DNA of 64,000 nt from an uncultured Parabacteroides sp. (GTDB lineage: Bacteria > Bacteroidota > Bacteroidia > Bacteroidales > Tannerellaceae). This document shows, piece after piece, positions 32,118-41,876 of this stretch. The position numbers were made by a program, and so were the translations under genes. The notes below the pieces were generated by a model, which saw nothing but the letters and a program-made list of their open reading frames with translations, did not search any database and was not told where the DNA came from. The stretch is from NCBI RefSeq assembly GCF_902493135.1, contig NZ_CABUOD010000001.1, forward strand, positions 124,001 through 188,000. Reading direction: 5' to 3'. Position 1 is the stretch's first letter. Each line of letters begins with the position of its first letter.

Positions 32118-33626
32118 ATGTCTAGTTCAAAACAACTTAAATGGGGTATATTGATATCCTATGTAGCTATAGGTATTAATATATTAACGGGATTGTTATA
32201 TACTCCATGGATGATTCATTCAATCGGTAGAGAAAATTTCGGTTTGTATACTTTATCTCTGTCTGTTATATCACTTTTCGTTTTCGACTTCGGTCTCAGT
32301 GCGGCTGTAACTAGATTTATTGCAAAGTATGTAGCAGAGGGGCGATTGGAGAAAGCAAATCAATGTTATGGTTTGGTATATCGTTTATATATTGTTTTGG
32401 ATATCCTTTTACTGGCTATCCTTTTGGCTATATTTTTCTTTATACCTCAAATTTACCAAGAACTAACACCTGACGAAATTGAGAAGTTTAAGGTTGTATA
32501 TTGTATAACGTCGTTATATAGTATATTTTCTTTTCCATTTATTCCTCTCAATGGTATATTGATGGCGTATGAAAAAGTTATTCAATTGAAGCTATGTGAT
32601 GTGTTTCACAAGTTAATTATTGTGGGAGCGATGTCTGTATGTCTTATTATCGGATTAGGACTTTATGCCTTGGTTGCAGTAAATGCTGTTTCTGGTATCG
32701 TAACTATAGTCTTAAAGCTTTTTTGTGTCAAAAAATATACTAATCAGAGCGTAGATTGGAAGTATTTCAATCAAGTAGAGTTTAAAGAAATAGTTGGTTA
32801 TTCAGGGTGGGTGACGATTATCTCATTAGCGCAAAGATGTGTATTTAGTATTGCTCCCTCTATATTGGGTGCGTTATCTGGATCTACTTCGATTGCAATT
32901 CTTGGAATTGCAATTACATTAGAAGGTTATACTTACACAGTTGCTAATGCAATGAATGGTGTTTTTCTTCCTAAAATATCTAAAATTATGTATCAAGGAG
33001 ACGGTGATGTGTTGCCTTTGATGGTACGAGTTGCTCGTCTTCAGATATATGTTATAGGTTTGGTTGTTTTAGGAGTTGTTTGTTTTGGACGTAGTTTTAT
33101 AGATTTGTGGGTTGGGGATAGTTTTACAGGGAGTTATATATGTGCTATATTAATTATTGTACCTTCATTATTTCAATTGCCACAAGAAATAGGACTTCAA
33201 GCTATTCATGTAAAGAACAAAGTAAAACCTCTTGCAAGGGTGTTTGTCTGTATGGCAATCATCTCTTTAGTGTTTAGCTTGATGTTGGCAAAACCATTTG
33301 GTGCAATAGGTATTGGGATTTCTGTGTTTTTGGCGTATATTTTACGTACAATAGGAATGGATGTAATACTGTATCGATATTTAAATATTAATGTTTTCGT
33401 ATTTTTTAAGGAATCTTTTGTAAAACAAGCAATTCCTTTATTTATCTGTCTTATTGTAGGTTTGGCTATTGAAAATTTTTTATCGGTTGCAGGATGGATA
33501 GGATTTATTATTAAGGGGGGAATGTTTTGCGTGTGTTATGGACTTATTAACTATACTTTGGCAATGACTGACTCTGAGAAACAATTAATCCTCGTTTTTA
33601 TAAGTAAAGTATTCAAACTTATATAG
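32118..33626 (+). CDS. Wzx-like polysaccharide flippase
   Basis: 502 residues with about twelve to fourteen membrane segments spread over the whole length, typical of the MOP/PST flippase family. The start LKWGILISYVAIGINILTGLLYTPWMI and the segment GRENFGLYTLSLSVISLFVFDFGLSAAVTRFIAKY (about 36-70) are family hallmarks. It moves undecaprenyl-diphosphate-linked repeat units across the inner membrane for polymerisation by the Wzy-like protein at 27276. It starts 3 nt after the acyltransferase frame and ends 2 nt before the next glycosyltransferase. Confidence 0.88.
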   Translation: MSSSKQLKWGILISYVAIGINILTGLLYTPWMIHSIGRENFGLYTLSLSVISLFVFDFGLSAAVTRFIAKYVAEGRLEKANQCYGLVYRLYIVLDILLLAILLAIFFFIPQIYQELTPDEIEKFKVVYCITSLYSIFSFPFIPLNGILMAYEKVIQLKLCDVFHKLIIVGAMSVCLIIGLGLYALVAVNAVSGIVTIVLKLFCVKKYTNQSVDWKYFNQVEFKEIVGYSGWVTIISLAQRCVFSIAPSILGALSGSTSIAILGIAITLEGYTYTVANAMNGVFLPKISKIMYQGDGDVLPLMVRVARLQIYVIGLVVLGVVCFGRSFIDLWVGDSFTGSYICAILIIVPSLFQLPQEIGLQAIHVKNKVKPLARVFVCMAIISLVFSLMLAKPFGAIGIGISVFLAYILRTIGMDVILYRYLNINVFVFFKESFVKQAIPLFICLIVGLAIENFLSVAGWIGFIIKGGMFCVCYGLINYTLAMTDSEKQLILVFISKVFKLI

Positions 33627-33628
33627 AT

Positions 33629-34843
33629 ATGAAAGTCGTTCAAATAAATGCAGTATATGAGTATAGCAGTACAGGGCGTACGACCATGGAGATGCATGAG
33701 TATTTATGTTCCCAGGGTATAGAATCTCATGTATTTTGTACAAACAAGAGTATACCAGAGAATAATGTCAATAAGATAGGAAATAATAGAGACTATAAGA
33801 TACATTCACTTCTATCTCATTTTACAGACGGTCAAGGATTATATTCCAAGAAATCTACGAAGAAACTCCTAATCAGATTGGATGAAATCAAGCCAGACAT
33901 AATTATCTTGCGTAATCTTCATGCTAATTATCTCCACTATCCTTCTCTTTTGAAATATATTGCAGATAAGGATATTGCTACTATCGTCGTACTTCATGAC
34001 GTATGGACTTTCACGGGACATTGTTGTTATTATACTGCAGACAATTGTGATAAATGGAAGACTTTCTGTCATCATTGTCCAGCTCTTAACAGCTATAATA
34101 AGAGTTGGTTTTGGGATAATTCATCATCTAATTTTAAGAAGAAGATGGAACTGTTTCGAGCTATTCCACGTTTGTCGGTAATCGGTGTGTCAAAATGGGT
34201 CGCAGATGAAGCAAGGCAGAGTCCTATGTTTGTCAATGCGAAGTATATTGATTATATATATAATTGGATAGATTTGAAGAGTTTTTTTCCACACGATGCT
34301 TCTGCTATTCGCAAAAAATTTAATTTGAAAGATCACTTTATTGTAGTAAGTGTAGCTCAAGGGTGGTGCAAAGGAAAAGGACTATTTAAAATTTTTGAGG
34401 TAGCCAAACGTCTCCCTGATGTATTCTTTGTTTTAGTAGGATCTATGGCTTATACGGGGAGCGTACCTGATAATGTGATTTCCGTGGGTGTAACTTCAAA
34501 TGTAACAGAGTTGGCTCAGTATTACTCTATGGCAGATGTATTGCTAGTATGTTCTGTTCAGGAAACCTTCGGTAAGGTGTCGGCAGAAGCTCTCTCCTGT
34601 GGTATTCCAATATTAGCAAATAATGCGACAGCCAATCCTGAGATCGCAGGTAAAGAGTGTGGAATGTCATTTGAAAACAATGATGTAAATCAGATTGTTG
34701 CTGCTATCGAAAAGATACAGGCCGTGGGAAAGCAAGCATATTTTCAAAAATGCGTTAATCGTGCTACCACTGAGTTTAATTTTGATATTCAGATTCAGAA
34801 ATATATGAAATTGTTTAAGAATATGACTTTCTGGAAACAATAA
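33629..34843 (+). CDS. Glycosyltransferase, GT4 family
   Basis: 404 residues, GT-B fold. N-terminal MKVVQINAVYEYSSTGRTTMEMHEYL, a cysteine/histidine-rich segment LHDVWTFTGHCCYYTADNCDKWK with CHHCP (about 128-155) that is common in a colanic-acid WcaC-like subgroup and may bind metal, and the donor-binding domain with VSVAQGWCKGKGLFKIFEVAKRLP and QETFGKVSAEALSCGIPILA (E-x7-E, about 311-330). It transfers a sugar from a nucleotide donor, probably with retention. The precise linkage is unknown. Confidence 0.85.
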   Translation: MKVVQINAVYEYSSTGRTTMEMHEYLCSQGIESHVFCTNKSIPENNVNKIGNNRDYKIHSLLSHFTDGQGLYSKKSTKKLLIRLDEIKPDIIILRNLHANYLHYPSLLKYIADKDIATIVVLHDVWTFTGHCCYYTADNCDKWKTFCHHCPALNSYNKSWFWDNSSSNFKKKMELFRAIPRLSVIGVSKWVADEARQSPMFVNAKYIDYIYNWIDLKSFFPHDASAIRKKFNLKDHFIVVSVAQGWCKGKGLFKIFEVAKRLPDVFFVLVGSMAYTGSVPDNVISVGVTSNVTELAQYYSMADVLLVCSVQETFGKVSAEALSCGIPILANNATANPEIAGKECGMSFENNDVNQIVAAIEKIQAVGKQAYFQKCVNRATTEFNFDIQIQKYMKLFKNMTFWKQ

Positions 34844-34892
34844 TTGATTTATTGAAAGGTCTATCATTTTTTATACTTTACGAAACTTACAG

Positions 34893-35864
34893 ATGAAATT
34901 TAGTATCATTATCCCAATTTATAAAGTTGAGTTATACCTTCGACAATGTATTAATAGTGTCTTGAATCAGTCCTATAAAGATTTTGAATTAATTCTTGTT
35001 GATGATGGTAGTCCAGATAACTGTCCTGTTATTTGTGATGAATATGCGAGCAGGGATATAAGGGTGAAGGTAATCCATAAATTGAATGGAGGTCTTAGTG
35101 ATGCCCGTAATGCGGGATTGGATATAGCTCAAGGAGAATATGTTTTGTTTTTGGATTCTGATGATTGGTGGGATGATGTATTGGCTCTTGAGAAAATTAA
35201 TTTGAAAATCAAGGATACTGATGCTGATTTGATTATTATAGGCATGAAAAAGTTTTTTATGCAAAAAAAATGTTTTAGTGATGAGCGCATTCCTAAAAAA
35301 TGTGATAAAATACAATTAACATTATCACATGTACAAGTTTTACAGGAATATATGCAAAGTAATATTTTTGTAGCTTGTGCATGCGATAAGGTACTCCGTA
35401 GAACTATTATTGAGCAAGATCATCAACGTTTTGTAAAGGGGCAATATAGTGAAGATATTGAATGGTGCTGTAAATTGCTAAAGAAAAAGTTATGTATAGA
35501 AGTTTTGGAAGAAGCGTTCTATGTGTATCGCCAGCAGGTTCCAACATCCATAACAGCAAATGTAGGAATAAATAATATACAAAGTATCGTTGAGATCATT
35601 GGTCGATATGCTATTCAGCGTTCTTCGGTTCCTTTGTTTCATTTTTTGGCTAACCAGTATGTGTTATTAATGGCAAATTATATGCGCTTACCTAAAAAAG
35701 AGCAACAAATGATGGCGCATAAGGTCAAGTCTTTTTGGTGGCTGTTAGTCTATAATTGGTATCCGTATGTAAAACTTGTTTCACGGATTAAGTTTTTAGG
35801 ATTTGCGCTGACTACGAAAGTATTGAGGTTATATTATCTGTATCAATATAATTGGAAAAAATGA
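34893..35864 (+). CDS. Glycosyltransferase, GT2 family
   Basis: 323 residues, GT-A fold. Classic GT2 features: FSIIIPIYKVELYLRQCINSVLNQSY (3-28), the nucleotide-binding VDDGSPD (36-42), GGLSDARNAGL (66-76) and the metal-binding DSDD (88-91). The C-terminal part from about residue 240 is helical and basic with a final hydrophobic stretch, perhaps a membrane-associating tail. Its stop overlaps the next gene start by 4 bp (ATGA). Confidence 0.9.
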   Translation: MKFSIIIPIYKVELYLRQCINSVLNQSYKDFELILVDDGSPDNCPVICDEYASRDIRVKVIHKLNGGLSDARNAGLDIAQGEYVLFLDSDDWWDDVLALEKINLKIKDTDADLIIIGMKKFFMQKKCFSDERIPKKCDKIQLTLSHVQVLQEYMQSNIFVACACDKVLRRTIIEQDHQRFVKGQYSEDIEWCCKLLKKKLCIEVLEEAFYVYRQQVPTSITANVGINNIQSIVEIIGRYAIQRSSVPLFHFLANQYVLLMANYMRLPKKEQQMMAHKVKSFWWLLVYNWYPYVKLVSRIKFLGFALTTKVLRLYYLYQYNWKK

Positions 35865-37147
35865 AAATACTTATTATTTCAAAAGAAGCTTGGCGAGACG
35901 AGCAAAATGGAGGTAATGTTCTTACTAATATGTTTTCTCATTTTTCTGGTTCAGAGTTTGCTCAGATATATTGCAATGAACAGGAACCCAACAATGCTAT
36001 TTGCAGAAATTATTATCAGATGAGTGATAGGATGATGGTAAACAATATTCTGCATCGTACGAAAGTGGGACGAAAGGTAATTTATAATCATGTTCCAATT
36101 GCTACGGTGGCTATAAATGAGAGTTATCGTAAAATGGCTAGTTGGATAGGAGGTGATTTGAAACGGATAGTTCGTGAACTTGTTTGGCAATTAGGTAAGT
36201 GGGATGAAAGTGAGATAATATTTTATGCAAAGGAGTTTAATCCGGATGTTATTTTTGCTCCTTGTTATGGAAATCATTACATGCAGAAATTAACAATACT
36301 GGTTCATGAAAAGTTGAAGGCTCCTGTTATATCCTATATTTCCGATGATTTTTATACGAATAAACAGTTTAAATTTTCACCTGTTTTTTGGATGAATCAT
36401 TTTTTCTTGAGAAGAAGAACTCGCACTACTTTTAAGCATTATTCGCTTGTTTATACAATGACCAATGAGCAGAAAGAGCAATGTGAGAGAGATTTTGGGG
36501 CTAATATGAAGATACTTAGAAAAAATGGACAGTTTGAGTCTCAATATTTAAAAAAAACGGTGAATTCTCCCATTCGTTTGGTGTATGCTGGTGGTATTTA
36601 CTTGGATCGTTGGAAAACATTAAAAGTATTGGCCGATGCAATACGTGCTATTAACGTCGATGGAGTTAAGATGGTATTAGATATCTATACGAATAACCTA
36701 TTAAATGATAAGATGCAACAAGCCATTAATGATGGTGTCAGCTCCAGGGTTCATAAGGCTGTTTCAATGGTTGAATTGATGGAAATCTATCATCATAGTG
36801 ATGTTGCATTGCATGTAGAAGCTTTTGATGTTACTAATCGTCATATCGTTCGAATGTCTTTCTCAACAAAGATTATTGACTGTATGGACAGTGGCTGTGC
36901 AGTCATGGCTATCTGTGATGAGAAACAGGCTGGAGGTGCTTATCTTCGGAGAAATGGGTGTGCTATATGCATAAATGATTTATCAGAAGTTGCTCATGTA
37001 TTAAGAAATATATTAGATAATCCACTGTTATTGATTGATTATCAACATAAAGCTTTCGAAGTGGGACGTAAATATCACCTTCAGAAAAATATTACAAGGG
37101 ATTTGATTCAAGATTTTGAGAGTATAGAGAAGATTAAAAAATTGTGA
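35861..37147 (+). CDS. Glycosyltransferase, GT-B type
   Basis: 428 residues from the ATG at 35861, which overlaps the upstream stop; a TTG three codons earlier is less likely. MKILIISKEAWRDEQNGGNVLTNMFSHF is the N-terminal Rossmann domain. The C-terminal domain starts near RLVYAGGIYLDRWKTLKVLADAI (about 237) and includes VALHVEAFDVTNRHIVRMSFSTKIIDCMDSGCAVMAI (about 311-350), a GT4-like donor site. The substrate is unknown. It ends one base before the epimerase gene. Confidence 0.78.
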   Translation: MKILIISKEAWRDEQNGGNVLTNMFSHFSGSEFAQIYCNEQEPNNAICRNYYQMSDRMMVNNILHRTKVGRKVIYNHVPIATVAINESYRKMASWIGGDLKRIVRELVWQLGKWDESEIIFYAKEFNPDVIFAPCYGNHYMQKLTILVHEKLKAPVISYISDDFYTNKQFKFSPVFWMNHFFLRRRTRTTFKHYSLVYTMTNEQKEQCERDFGANMKILRKNGQFESQYLKKTVNSPIRLVYAGGIYLDRWKTLKVLADAIRAINVDGVKMVLDIYTNNLLNDKMQQAINDGVSSRVHKAVSMVELMEIYHHSDVALHVEAFDVTNRHIVRMSFSTKIIDCMDSGCAVMAICDEKQAGGAYLRRNGCAICINDLSEVAHVLRNILDNPLLLIDYQHKAFEVGRKYHLQKNITRDLIQDFESIEKIKKL

Positions 37148-37148
37148 T

Positions 37149-38012
37149 ATGAATATATGTATCATAGGTAAAAACAGCTATATCGGAAATCATATAGATA
37201 AATGGTTAAGTGCAAGAGGACATGAGGTCTTTCAATTAGATGTCTTAACAGAAGATTGGTACTCTTTTGACTATTCTGAATATGATGTTGTTATACAGGT
37301 TGCTGGTATTGTACATCGTCCAGATTGTAATGATGTGGCATTGTATAAACGGGTGAATACAGATATGCCTATAGAGATAGCAAAACTATTTAAAAGAAGT
37401 CATTCTAAACGTAAGACATTCGTTTTTCTCAGTACGATGGCTGTATTTGGTATCTCTAAGCGTTTGTCTAAAAATGTGATTACAGCAGATACACTTGTAG
37501 ATCCAATAGGGCTTTATGGAAAAAGTAAACAGGCGGCTGAAGTCGGTTTGTTGAAATTACAAGATGACTATTTTGATGTGATTGTTGTTCGTCCTCCCAA
37601 TGTATATGGTAAAGGTTGTAAGGGAGGGTACATTTTTGGTTTTGTAAAAGTGGTAAAAAAATTACCAGTAATTCCTGCTGCTTATACACAGGTGAAACAG
37701 AGTATGTTGTATATTGATAATTTGTGTGAGTTTATTCGATTAGCTATTGAGCAAAAATGTCATGGCATATTTATGCCACAGGATGAGAAAGCTGTTTCTG
37801 CATTAGATATTATGAATGCAATAGCTAAAGGACTTGGAAAGAAACTGAGGATAAGTCGATTGTTAGCTTTTGTTGTTTATTTAGGTCGTTTCTTCCCTCT
37901 TATACAGAAAGCGTATGGAGGAGTAGAGTATGATACAAGGCTTTCTAATATAGAGGAAATGAATTATGTGGTGGTCCCTTTTGAAGAAGCTATGAAAAGA
38001 ACCATTAATTAA
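37149..38012 (+). CDS. NAD-dependent sugar epimerase/dehydratase (SDR)
   Basis: 287 residues, extended SDR family. The dinucleotide site is GKNSYIGNHI (7-16), a variant of GxxGxxG lacking the second glycine. A catalytic serine/threonine appears in VFLSTMAVFG and Tyr-x3-Lys in LYGKSKQA. VRPPNVYGKG is typical of nucleotide-sugar epimerases. It is shorter than UDP-galactose epimerase (about 340). It could reduce or epimerise a 4-keto sugar made by the dehydratase at 17654. Which sugar it makes cannot be told. Confidence 0.8.
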   Translation: MNICIIGKNSYIGNHIDKWLSARGHEVFQLDVLTEDWYSFDYSEYDVVIQVAGIVHRPDCNDVALYKRVNTDMPIEIAKLFKRSHSKRKTFVFLSTMAVFGISKRLSKNVITADTLVDPIGLYGKSKQAAEVGLLKLQDDYFDVIVVRPPNVYGKGCKGGYIFGFVKVVKKLPVIPAAYTQVKQSMLYIDNLCEFIRLAIEQKCHGIFMPQDEKAVSALDIMNAIAKGLGKKLRISRLLAFVVYLGRFFPLIQKAYGGVEYDTRLSNIEEMNYVVVPFEEAMKRTIN

Positions 38013-38018
38013 AAATTT

Positions 38019-39179
38019 ATGGATAAAAAAGTATGTATTTGTACTACATTGTGGTCCTCTATTAATAATTGGATCCTTCCTTTTTTGAACGAGTATAATA
38101 AACGAGGAATAGATGTAACCATTGTCTGTAATATGGATAATGAATTTGAACAAGGATTAAAAGAGCATTTTCCTTTTGTACGCACCTATTGTATTGGTTT
38201 TCCTCGTGGCATTAATGCCATAGGTTCATTAAAGAGTATTTGGACTTTATACAAGTTTTTCAAAAAAGAGAAGTTTGATCTTGTTCAATATTCTACTCCT
38301 AATGCCAGTATGTATGGAGCTGTGGCTTCTTGGATGGCAAGAGTTTCTGTACGTTTATATTGCCAGTGGGGGATGGTTTATGTCACCATGGATGGAATAA
38401 AACGTTTGGTGTTTGAAAATATTGAGCGTATGGTATGTCGATTATCTACTCATGTGCAACCGGACAGTAAAGGAAATTTGAATTTTTGCCGTGATAATGG
38501 GCTGTATGATAAGGATAAGAGCTGTGTTATATGGAATGGAAGTGCTAAGGGACTTAATTTGGAGGCATATGATATTTCGAAGAAAGATGTTTATGCACGT
38601 GAAATCAAACAGCAGTATGGCATACCTGAAGGGGTCCCTGTGGTGGGGTTTGTTGGACGTTTAGGTAGAGAAAAAGGTTGCCATGAGTTGTTCAAGGCTT
38701 TTCAGAATGTAAAGAAGGAATTCCCCAAAGCTAAACTTTTATTTGTTGGTCCTATAGAGAAGAAAGAAACAATGGATGCTGAGATGCTGGAGTATTTTGA
38801 ATCTTGTGATGATATCATTAAGACGGACAGAGTGAGTCATGTAGAGAAATATGCTTCTGCAATGGATGTTTATGTACTTCCAAGCTATCGGGAAGGTTTT
38901 GGAATGGGAGTTGTAGAAGCTTCTGCGATGGGGGTACCTGTAATTGTAACTAGGTATCCGGGGCCTTCAAGTGCAATGGAAGAGGGTGTTAGTGGTTATT
39001 CGGTTCCTGTTAAAGATGTTGATTTGTTGACAGAATATATCTTGAAACTTTTGAGCAATCCAATGGAAGCAAAAAAAATAGGACTGCAGGGACGGCAGTG
39101 GGTAGAAAAACGTTTTGATCAGAAAATATTCATTCAGAAATATATGGAAAATCGTGTGGATCTATTGAATTTGAAATAG
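38019..39179 (+). CDS. Glycosyltransferase, GT4 family
   Basis: 386 residues, GT-B fold with an N-terminal domain (VDVTIVCNMDNEFEQGL-like region, about 30-50) and a clear donor domain: VVGFVGRLGREKGCHELFKAFQNV (about 207-230), AKLLFVGP and SYREGFGMGVVEASAMGVPVIVTRYPG (E-x7-E, about 290-317). The sequence is similar in layout to PglA/WbpT-like transferases. It lies directly downstream of the epimerase gene in the same operon. Confidence 0.9.
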   Translation: MDKKVCICTTLWSSINNWILPFLNEYNKRGIDVTIVCNMDNEFEQGLKEHFPFVRTYCIGFPRGINAIGSLKSIWTLYKFFKKEKFDLVQYSTPNASMYGAVASWMARVSVRLYCQWGMVYVTMDGIKRLVFENIERMVCRLSTHVQPDSKGNLNFCRDNGLYDKDKSCVIWNGSAKGLNLEAYDISKKDVYAREIKQQYGIPEGVPVVGFVGRLGREKGCHELFKAFQNVKKEFPKAKLLFVGPIEKKETMDAEMLEYFESCDDIIKTDRVSHVEKYASAMDVYVLPSYREGFGMGVVEASAMGVPVIVTRYPGPSSAMEEGVSGYSVPVKDVDLLTEYILKLLSNPMEAKKIGLQGRQWVEKRFDQKIFIQKYMENRVDLLNLK

Positions 39180-39188
39180 TTGTTTATT

Positions 39189-40022
39189 ATGCTGAAATTG
39201 ATGTACATTACGAAATACCCAGAGATTGCACAGATTGCAGAAGAGGCGGGTGTAGATTGGATATTTGTGGATATGGAATTTATAGGAAAAGACTGTCGGC
39301 AAGGAGGTTTGGATACTGTACAGAACCACCATACCGTAGAAGATGTGGCAATTGTTAAAGCAGCAGTTCGTAATGCAAAGGTTCTTGTACGTGTAAATCC
39401 TATTCATGAAGTTTATTCTAATTATCTTTCAAGTAAAGAGGAAATAGATGCGGTAATAAAAGTAGGCGCTGATATTATTATGTTGCCCTATTTTAAGACA
39501 ATAGAAGAAGTTGAAGTTTTTATTAAATATGTGGATAATAGGGCTAAAACTTGTTTATTAGTTGAAACACCTGAGGCTGCCTATTTATTGGAAAAGATTG
39601 TCGAGATATCAGGAATTGATATGATTCATATAGGACTCAATGATATGCATTTGGCTATGAGGATGAAGTTTATGTTTCAGTTGTTGTACGATGGCTCTGT
39701 AGACAAATGGGCAAGAGTGATTAAGTCAAAAGGGATTATGTTTGGTTTCGGGGGAGTAGCATCATTGGATGGGGGAGTAATTCCTGGACGAATGATATTA
39801 AAGGAACATTATCGATTAGGTAGCCAGATGGTAATCGTAAGCAGGAGTTTCTGTAATGTTGATAAGATTGGTGATTTAGGTGAAATTCGTACTATTTTCA
39901 GAAAGGGTATCCAAGATATTAGAATGTTGGAAATAGAATGCCAGCATCAATCTGATGACTATTTTGACAATAATCGTATTGTAACGAATAAAATTATAGA
40001 AGAATTTGTTAAAGTAATATAA
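39189..40022 (+). CDS. HpcH/HpaI-type aldolase/lyase
   Basis: 277 residues from the ATG at 39189. It begins LKLMYITKYPEIAQIAEEAGVDWIFVDMEFIGK and includes VLVRVNPIH (Arg/substrate phosphate region), ADIIMLPYFKTIEEV (metal region) and LLVETPEAAYLLEKI (conserved Glu), the pattern of the HpcH/HpaI/citrate lyase beta family. These metal-dependent class II enzymes cleave or condense pyruvate-type donors with aldehydes. In a capsule locus, beside a D-2-hydroxyacid dehydrogenase, it may supply an unusual hydroxy-acid building block; this is inference. Confidence 0.8.
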   Translation: MLKLMYITKYPEIAQIAEEAGVDWIFVDMEFIGKDCRQGGLDTVQNHHTVEDVAIVKAAVRNAKVLVRVNPIHEVYSNYLSSKEEIDAVIKVGADIIMLPYFKTIEEVEVFIKYVDNRAKTCLLVETPEAAYLLEKIVEISGIDMIHIGLNDMHLAMRMKFMFQLLYDGSVDKWARVIKSKGIMFGFGGVASLDGGVIPGRMILKEHYRLGSQMVIVSRSFCNVDKIGDLGEIRTIFRKGIQDIRMLEIECQHQSDDYFDNNRIVTNKIIEEFVKVI

Positions 40023-40333
40023 TATTTAGATGGAGTGGTGTTGAAAGAGAACTTGGATAGTTGTAAAGACTTGCAAACTATGCATTTTAGAGGGGCTTGG
40101 TTGGTAAGCAAAGATTATTTACCTGCTGATTTACTCTGTAATAGGTGGGGCGTGGAGATGTTGGGGGAGGCTGAATATTAGTGATGAACATCATTTGGAT
40201 ATGAAGAAGTATTTGAATAAGGAACTTTGTGATATGAGTATACGTGTGGTAAATATGAAGGAGACGGTAACAAGGGCGCGACTTTTGAATATCATCTTCA
40301 CTCTGAATATGAAACTTCCTTTCTAACATTATT
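40023..40333 (+). other. 311-bp gap with short unassigned open stretches
   Basis: No intact gene. Two consecutive open stretches can be read (KDLQTMHFRGAWLVSKDYL... to a TAG/TGA near 40175, then DEHHLDMKKYLNKELCDMS... to TAA at 40323-40325). They are in different frames and look like the debris of a gene between the aldolase and dehydrogenase. I do not recognise the family. Confidence 0.35.
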
Positions 40334-41248
40334 ATGAACTTATTGCTTACAGGATGTTTTAAATACACTAAGGATCAGATGGAAACATTACGATCCTTAG
40401 GATTCTCTATTTATTTCATGCAGCAGGAAAAAGAAAAATTGCTTTTACCTGCATCTGAAATTGATGCTATAGTTTGTAATGGACTCTTTTTGAGTCATGA
40501 TATAGACTTGTTTACTCGGGTGAAGTTTATTCAGCTGACAAGTGCAGGTTTTGATCGCGTTCCTCTAGATAAAATAAAGAATCGCAGTATTGAACTTTAT
40601 AATGCTCGAGGGGTGTATAGCACGCCTATGGCGGAATGGGCATTGTTTAGAGTTTTAGAACAATATAAGCAGGGGTGGTTTTTTAAACAAGAACAGGCTG
40701 CACATAGGTGGACTAAACATAGGGGATTGCGTGAAATTTCAGGAATTAGAGTGGCAGTTATTGGTGCTGGTAATGTGGGGCAAGAAGTAGCTAAACGTTT
40801 CAGTGCGATGGACGCTTATACAGTAGGATTTGATATTCATACGAATGCTACTCCTTATTTTAATCAAATGAAATTGCTCAGTACATTTGTACAGCATGTG
40901 AATAGTTTTGATGTTATTGTTGTCACGGCTCCATTACTACCTTCTACGAAAGGGTTGATTTCTCGAGATGTTTTGATATCGATGAAAGAGGGGGCAATTT
41001 TGATTAACATTGCTCGTGGTGGATTAATTGATGAGCAGGCAATGTGTGATGTATTAGCTCAGCGAAAAGATTTGTTTGTTGCTTTGGATGTATTTGAAGA
41101 AGAACCTTTGTCTGAAAAATCTTCATTGTGGGAGTTTGATAATGTGGCTATTTCTCCTCATAATTCTTTTGTAAGTAATAAAAATAATATTCGTATGTTT
41201 CAAGTGATGTATGATCATTTAAAAGAATTTATGTTAAAGCAAAAGTAG
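40334..41248 (+). CDS. D-isomer-specific 2-hydroxyacid dehydrogenase
   Basis: 304 residues. The NAD-binding site is VIGAGNVGQEV (142-152). Catalytic residues fit the family: Arg228 in NIARGGLID, Glu256 in VFEEEPL and His276 in ISPHNS. It interconverts a 2-keto acid and a D-2-hydroxy acid with NAD(P)H. Its position between an HpcH-type aldolase and the initiating sugar transferase suggests that it provides a hydroxy-acid substituent, such as a lactyl- or glyceryl-type group, for the capsule. That role is inferred from location only. Confidence 0.85.
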   Translation: MNLLLTGCFKYTKDQMETLRSLGFSIYFMQQEKEKLLLPASEIDAIVCNGLFLSHDIDLFTRVKFIQLTSAGFDRVPLDKIKNRSIELYNARGVYSTPMAEWALFRVLEQYKQGWFFKQEQAAHRWTKHRGLREISGIRVAVIGAGNVGQEVAKRFSAMDAYTVGFDIHTNATPYFNQMKLLSTFVQHVNSFDVIVVTAPLLPSTKGLISRDVLISMKEGAILINIARGGLIDEQAMCDVLAQRKDLFVALDVFEEEPLSEKSSLWEFDNVAISPHNSFVSNKNNIRMFQVMYDHLKEFMLKQK

Positions 41249-41270
41249 AAAATTACAAAACTGAAAAATA

Positions 41271-41876
41271 ATGTACAAGTATTTTAAGAGATTCTTTGAT
41301 TTTATGATTGCATTGGTAGCATTGATTATTTTATTCATACCACTGATTATTGTTGCTATCATTATTAAGTTAGACTCTAAAGGACCAGTAATTTTCAAGC
41401 AGGAACGTTTGGGTAAAGATGGTATCCCGTTTAAAATTTGGAAATTCCGTTCGATGTGTGTTGGGGCAGAAAAGCGAGGAACAGGAGTTTATTCTTATAA
41501 AGGAGATAATCGTGTAACCCGTGTGGGGAAAATTATTCGTGCTACTTCGATTGATGAGCTTCCTCAATTAATTAATATTCTTAGGGGGGATATGGCATTG
41601 ATAGGGCCTCGTCCTGCATTAACTTATCATCCTTGGTCATATGATCAGTATGATGAACATCAAAAGCATATGTTTGATGTGCTTCCAGGTGTGACCGGAT
41701 GGGCACAAGTGAATGGACGAAAGGAGGTACCTTGGCCAGAGCGCATCGAATTAAATGTGTGGTATGCTCAGCATATGAATTTTAGTCTTGATCTTAAGAT
41801 ATTCTTCATGACTATTTTTAAGGTGGTGACCAATGCTAATAACGAGAATGTGAGCGAGACTAGTGTCAAGAAGTGA
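41271..41876 (+). CDS. Initiating sugar-1-phosphate transferase (bacterial sugar transferase family)
   Basis: 201 residues, a short PglC/WcaJ-C-terminal-type polyprenyl-phosphate sugar-1-phosphate transferase. One membrane (re-entrant) helix at about 11-33 is followed by KLDSKGPVIFKQERLGKDG, KIWKFRSMCVG, TSIDELPQLINILRGDMALIGPRPAL (containing the catalytic Asp-Glu) and VLPGVTGWAQVNGR. It starts repeat-unit synthesis by moving a phospho-sugar, perhaps the product of the dehydratase branch, from UDP to undecaprenyl phosphate. It is the last gene of the AT-rich core. Confidence 0.92.
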   Translation: MYKYFKRFFDFMIALVALIILFIPLIIVAIIIKLDSKGPVIFKQERLGKDGIPFKIWKFRSMCVGAEKRGTGVYSYKGDNRVTRVGKIIRATSIDELPQLINILRGDMALIGPRPALTYHPWSYDQYDEHQKHMFDVLPGVTGWAQVNGRKEVPWPERIELNVWYAQHMNFSLDLKIFFMTIFKVVTNANNENVSETSVKK

